Below are positions 60,897 through 64,000 of a stretch of 64,000 nucleotides of DNA, in pieces. How positions within the stretch are numbered: position 1 is the first letter of the stretch; every line of letters begins with the position of its first letter. Position numbers and translations under genes: made by a program. The notes below the pieces were generated by a model. That model made no database searches. It saw only the letters and a list, made by a program, of their open reading frames with translations, and was not told the origin of the DNA. The stretch spans positions 73,970-137,969 of the forward strand of contig UQZS01000001.1 in NCBI GenBank assembly GCA_900545625.1. The letters run 5' to 3'. The stretch comes from an uncultured Oscillospiraceae bacterium (GTDB lineage Bacteria; Bacillota; Clostridia; Oscillospirales; Acutalibacteraceae).

Positions 60897-62737
60897 ACGG
60901 TTTCGTCTTCCTTTCCGTGATAAAAAGCATATATTTTTTCCGCTGTTTTGCGGGAGATCCCCTCTGCTGTACACAGTGTGTCCACACTGGCATTGCGTAT
61001 AGCAGTGAGCGTTTTAAATCTGCGCAGCAGGGCGCGGGCCTTTTTCTCGCCGATGCCGTCGATCTCATACAGAGACATAGAAAGCGTCCGTTTTGTGTGC
61101 CGATTATGATGATACGCAACCGAATAGCGGTGCACCTCTTCTTGAATGTCGGAGATCAGCGTAAATACACGGCGATTGGAACGAATTTCGATCTCACCGC
61201 CGTTTAGGGCAATGGTGCGCGTACGGTGGCGGTTATCCTTGACCATACCGAATAACGGAACATGCAGTCCGAATCGATCGAGCACGGGCTGTACGGCGCT
61301 TACCTGCCCGGCGCCGCCGTCCAACAGGATCAAATCGGGCAGTCTGCCGAAGCCCTCGCCGCTGTCTTTGTGCTTCTCATACTCGTTGAAACGGCGCGTA
61401 AGCACCTCGTGCATAGAGCGGTAGTCATCATTTCCTTCAAAGGATTTGATAATAAACCTGCGATATGCAGATTTCAATGGCTTTCCGTCACAAAACACGA
61501 CCATGCCGCCGACACTGTCCTGCCCCGCAGTGTGGGAAATATCATAGGCTTCAATATAGGCGGGCGCGCTTTTCAAGCCTAAAAGATCCCGCAGTTCTTC
61601 AAGGATCGCAATATCCCTGCCGCGCATACCGAGCTTGAGCGCTAATTTTTCCTGCGCGTTTTCTCTGCACATTTTGACAACTTCGACCTGTTCGCCGCGC
61701 TGCGGACAAAAAATCATAGTTTTTTTACCGCGTTGCGCACAAAGCCAGCGTTCCAGATCCTCTTTTCCCTCCACCTCGCCGTCTACGGTGACGCGACGCG
61801 GAATATTATGCCGCATGGTATAATACGAAGTGATCGCAGAGGTCATGGTCTCTGCGGCGCTCTCCTCTTTTTCAAAAAAGAAATGCTCACTGTCAAACAG
61901 CCGCCCGTCCGCAAAACGCAGGACGGCAAGGCAGACATTATTTTCGCTTTCCGCCATGGAGAACACGTCCTGCTCCTCAACGGATTTGAACACGACCTTC
62001 TGCTTTTCCTGTAGCTTTTGGATCGCCTGAATACGGTCGCGAAGCCGTGCGGCGCGTTCGAAATCCAAAAGCTCGGACGCTTCCTCCATTTGCTTTGTAA
62101 GCATTTGGATTACATCGCCGCTGTCTCCCTTTAAAAAGCGGATCGCCTGTTCAGCGGCATCGGCATACTCCTTTTGGTCAACTTTCCCTGTACAGACACC
62201 GCAGCACCGGGAAATATAATAATTCAAACACGGTCGTGTTTTCTGAAACCCCTTGTCAAAATCTTTTCCGCATTGCGGGAGCATGAATATCTTATTTGCT
62301 GCGTCCACGCTTTGCTTCACAGCATAGGAACTGGTATAGGGGCCGATATACTGCGCGCCGTCATCCTGCTTTTGCAGTACGGCAGAAATCGTTTTGAATT
62401 TTTCCCCTGCCACACGGATGTAGCTATACCCTTTATCGTCTTTGAGCAGGATGTTGTACTTTGGCATGTGCTGCTTAATAAGGCTGCACTCCAGCACCAG
62501 CGCTTCAAATTCGCTGTCCGTGACAATATAGTCAAAATTCTGCACATTTTCAACCATTTTGCGAACCTTGACCGTATGCGCTTTCGGCGAGCCGAAATAT
62601 TGGCTGACGCGGTTTTTCAAAGCCTTTGCTTTACCGATATAAATGATCTCGCCCGCCGTGTTTTTCATAATATACACGCCCGGCAAAAGCGGCAGACGCA
62701 TAGATTTTGCGCGAAGCTGTGCTCGTCTGTCTTCCAT
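60893..62737 (-). CDS. uvrC: excinuclease ABC subunit C
   Basis: 614-residue UvrC: GIY-YIG nuclease (PGVYIMKNTAGEIIYIGKA), UvrB-binding UVR motif (IQMLTKQMEEASELLDFERAA), the RNase-H-like C-terminal half (YDISHTAGQDSVGGMVVF with catalytic Asp) and a HhH pair (IDGIGEKKARALLRRF). ATG 62737 after AAAGGCGGTG. Follows the HPr terminator, so a separate promoter or read-through is needed. Confidence 0.96.
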   Translation of the reverse strand: MEDRRAQLRAKSMRLPLLPGVYIMKNTAGEIIYIGKAKALKNRVSQYFGSPKAHTVKVRKMVENVQNFDYIVTDSEFEALVLECSLIKQHMPKYNILLKDDKGYSYIRVAGEKFKTISAVLQKQDDGAQYIGPYTSSYAVKQSVDAANKIFMLPQCGKDFDKGFQKTRPCLNYYISRCCGVCTGKVDQKEYADAAEQAIRFLKGDSGDVIQMLTKQMEEASELLDFERAARLRDRIQAIQKLQEKQKVVFKSVEEQDVFSMAESENNVCLAVLRFADGRLFDSEHFFFEKEESAAETMTSAITSYYTMRHNIPRRVTVDGEVEGKEDLERWLCAQRGKKTMIFCPQRGEQVEVVKMCRENAQEKLALKLGMRGRDIAILEELRDLLGLKSAPAYIEAYDISHTAGQDSVGGMVVFCDGKPLKSAYRRFIIKSFEGNDDYRSMHEVLTRRFNEYEKHKDSGEGFGRLPDLILLDGGAGQVSAVQPVLDRFGLHVPLFGMVKDNRHRTRTIALNGGEIEIRSNRRVFTLISDIQEEVHRYSVAYHHNRHTKRTLSMSLYEIDGIGEKKARALLRRFKTLTAIRNASVDTLCTAEGISRKTAEKIYAFYHGKEDETV

Positions 62738-62761
62738 TTTGCCCACCGCCTTTCCCATACA

Positions 62762-62796
62762 ACAAAAACAGACACACCGTAGAGCCGGCGTGTCTG
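62762..62796 (-). terminator. intrinsic terminator after ptsH
   Basis: Stem CAGACACGCCG pairing with CGGTGTGTCTG (one mismatch), then TTTTTGTTG on the minus strand. Confidence 0.85.
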
Positions 62797-62815
62797 AAAA
62801 AAGCTCTGATGTAAA

Positions 62816-63079
62816 TTATTCGGCGAAGCCGGACTCAACCAGCTTCACAAGCGCTTCAACCGCCTGCACCTCATCAGGACCGCCTGCAATAATGCGGATC
62901 GTGGTGTTGCCCATGATACCGAGTGAGAGAACGCCGAGCAGGCTCTTTGCGTTGACGCGGCGCTCGTCCTTTTCAACCCAGATCGAAGATTTGAACTCAT
63001 TGGCTTTCTGGATAAAGAACGTAGCCGGGCGCGCATGCAGACCAACCTGATTTTGAACAAGAACTTCTTTGACGAACAT
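62816..63079 (-). CDS. ptsH: HPr phosphocarrier protein
   Basis: 87 residues with phospho-His15 in GLHARPATFF and the regulatory Ser46 in VNAKSLLGVLSLGIMG, both intact, so it can act in PTS transfer and, through HPr kinase, in catabolite control. No enzyme I gene is near. ATG after GGGGAG, with its own promoter and terminator: monocistronic. Confidence 0.95.
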   Translation of the reverse strand: MFVKEVLVQNQVGLHARPATFFIQKANEFKSSIWVEKDERRVNAKSLLGVLSLGIMGNTTIRIIAGGPDEVQAVEALVKLVESGFAE

Positions 63080-63136
63080 AAAACATTCTCCCCATATATC
63101 AGAGTATTAGCTGTTTTTCCTGCTTTTCGATAACAT

Positions 63137-63164
63137 ATTATACCACAAAACTTGTCCGCGTCAA
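63137..63164 (-). promoter_or_regulatory. sigma-A promoter for ptsH
   Basis: Minus-strand TTGACG and TATAAT spaced by 16 bases, 57 bases before the ptsH start. Confidence 0.75.
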
Positions 63165-63307
63165 CGGTTAAAACACGATATATGGGGGATTTTGTGAGAT
63201 TTCAGTGGGTGCACCAAAGTCCGTTCCATCCGCGCAAAGAAACTTTGTGCAAAATCACAATGAAAAATGTTTTCATCTATTGAATATATACAAAAAATCG
63301 CGATCGG

Positions 63308-64000
63308 TCAGTTTAAGACCCGCTGATGTACGACCGGTGAAGATGCGGTGAGCGCGGCAAATTTGCAGCCGGCCTTTTTATAGTATTCGATAACAGCCGG
63401 CAGCGCTTCGACCGTACTTTTTTTCGGCGAAGCATCGTGCATGAGTACGATCACAGCATTGTTGCGCGGAACTTTGCGGCAGTTGTTGATGATGGTCTGT
63501 GCGGAAACTCGATTGCTCGCTGCGTCGCCGGATTCTACATTCCAGTCAAAATACACATAGCCGCGCGAAGAAACCTCTTTGGTTAAGCGCGTCATGATGC
63601 CTTTCGAATACTTGCGGCTGACTGTATTGCTGCTGCCGCCCGGGAAACGGATCAGATTGGAACGCACGCCCGTTTGCTCGTACACGACATCCGAGATCTT
63701 TTGCAAATCCGCAAAATAGTTTTCTTCGGATGCGTAAATATTAGAGTAGTTATGCGAATAGGAGTGCAGCGCTATACTGTGGCCTCCGTTCACAATATCC
63801 TTCATATATTGGTTATATTTTCCGCCGTTGATAACAAAAAACGTCGCCTTGACGCCGTATTGATCCAATATTTTTAAGATCTCCGGCGTGCGGGGCGACG
63901 GTCCGTCATCAAACGTGAGGTAAATCTTTTTTTCCTGCTCGTTGGATATCTTTGCGGTATGTGTGGCATACAGCTCGGGATAGAGCTGCTGGTATTCAAT
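63308..64000 (-). CDS. polysaccharide deacetylase (CE4/NodB-type), 5' end outside window
   Basis: 231 visible residues; the frame is open through the window edge. The NodB domain has its first motif TFDDGPSPRTPE (catalytic Asp pair), then SHSYSHN-like ALHSYSHNYSNIYASEE (zinc His) and RFPGGSSNT, and later YFDWNVESGDAAS and LMHDASPKKSTVEAL. It is the PdaA/PgdA-like peptidoglycan N-deacetylase kind; whether it is secreted or membrane-bound cannot be seen as the N-terminus is missing. Confidence 0.94.
   Translation of the reverse strand: MEYQQLYPELYATHTAKISNEQEKKIYLTFDDGPSPRTPEILKILDQYGVKATFFVINGGKYNQYMKDIVNGGHSIALHSYSHNYSNIYASEENYFADLQKISDVVYEQTGVRSNLIRFPGGSSNTVSRKYSKGIMTRLTKEVSSRGYVYFDWNVESGDAASNRVSAQTIINNCRKVPRNNAVIVLMHDASPKKSTVEALPAVIEYYKKAGCKFAALTASSPVVHQRVLN

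Noticed and set aside
63080..63307. Small gene or RNA between the deacetylase and ptsH
   Set aside because: Apart from the ptsH promoter I see no frame with an SD, nor a convincing hairpin with T-run.
1..64000. CRISPR arrays, prophage, insertion sequences, toxin-antitoxin pairs, tRNA or rRNA genes
   Set aside because: No direct-repeat arrays, transposase or integrase motifs, or cloverleaf patterns were seen in reading both strands; the window is housekeeping chromosome.

Overview
The window is a piece of the main chromosome of an endospore-forming, low-to-mid GC Firmicute, most probably a gut clostridium of the Oscillospiraceae/Ruminococcaceae type. Support: sporulation genes (spoIIID, an alpha/beta-type SASP, spoVM, gerW/ytfJ), a conserved yicC-remA-gmk-rpoZ-priA-def-fmt-rsmB-rlmN-prpC-prkC-rsgA-thiN-spoVM superoperon ordered as in Bacillus subtilis, a cdaA-cdaR pair, RqcH, RemA, strong AGGAGG-type ribosome binding sites with frequent TTG/GTG starts, sigma-A promoters, and S-box and RFN riboswitches. 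I see no phage, insertion sequence, CRISPR array, rRNA or tRNA gene. Coding density is very high; no gene-free stretch exceeds 300 bases.

Layout. 1-4.1 kb: amino-acid metabolism (threonine ammonia-lyase, cut by the window edge; RidA) facing a polar amino-acid ABC transporter whose binding protein appears circularly permuted. 4.1-10.3 kb: a minus-strand run with GtrA, a GPH sugar symporter, ispF, ispD, a class Ic aminotransferase and a cytoplasmic sulfatase. 10.3-16.6 kb: plus-strand genes manA, a SanA/YdcF protein, an MFS sugar permease, an RFN riboswitch with ribU and a flavodoxin-fold reductase, a SAM-I riboswitch with metK, and a DUF378 protein. 16.6-24.7 kb: minus strand rqcH, nif3-like, trmK, a DUF1858 protein, ileS (GIHH signature), a glycosyltransferase and spoIIID. 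24.9-28.5 kb: a SASP gene, alaA, and nadE. 28.5-28.7 kb: a structured interspersed repeat. 28.7-42.4 kb: the spoVM-to-yicC superoperon (transcribed from 42.4 downwards). 42.4-55.7 kb: an equally long minus-strand run cdaA-cdaR-lipoprotein-response regulator-kinase-DUF1385-prmC-M50 protease-scpA-scpB-DUF2953-gerW-D,D-carboxypeptidase-rluB-small GNAT-like protein. 55.8-57.2 kb: cysteine desulfurase-like enzyme plus DUF3343 carrier. 57.3-62.8 kb: uvrC-HAD phosphatase-rsmD-coaD-coiled-coil protein-DUF4830-rsuA. 62.8-64 kb: HPr and a polysaccharide deacetylase cut by the window edge.

How the genes fit together. The bulk is housekeeping: translation start and end (def, fmt, prmC, rlmN, rsmB, rsmD, rsuA, rluB), ribosome rescue and assembly (rqcH, rsgA), cofactors (nadE, coaD, thiN, metK, ribU), replication and chromosome handling (priA, scpAB, uvrC), cell-envelope signalling (prkC/prpC, c-di-AMP synthesis, WalRK-like two-component system) and sporulation. 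The most unusual items are the permuted solute-binding protein with its atypical ATPase, the isoleucyl-tRNA synthetase with rearranged class I signatures, and two small genes (a 28-residue SpoVM and a 51-residue membrane protein) that ordinary length cut-offs miss. I found no convincing new defence or mobile system.
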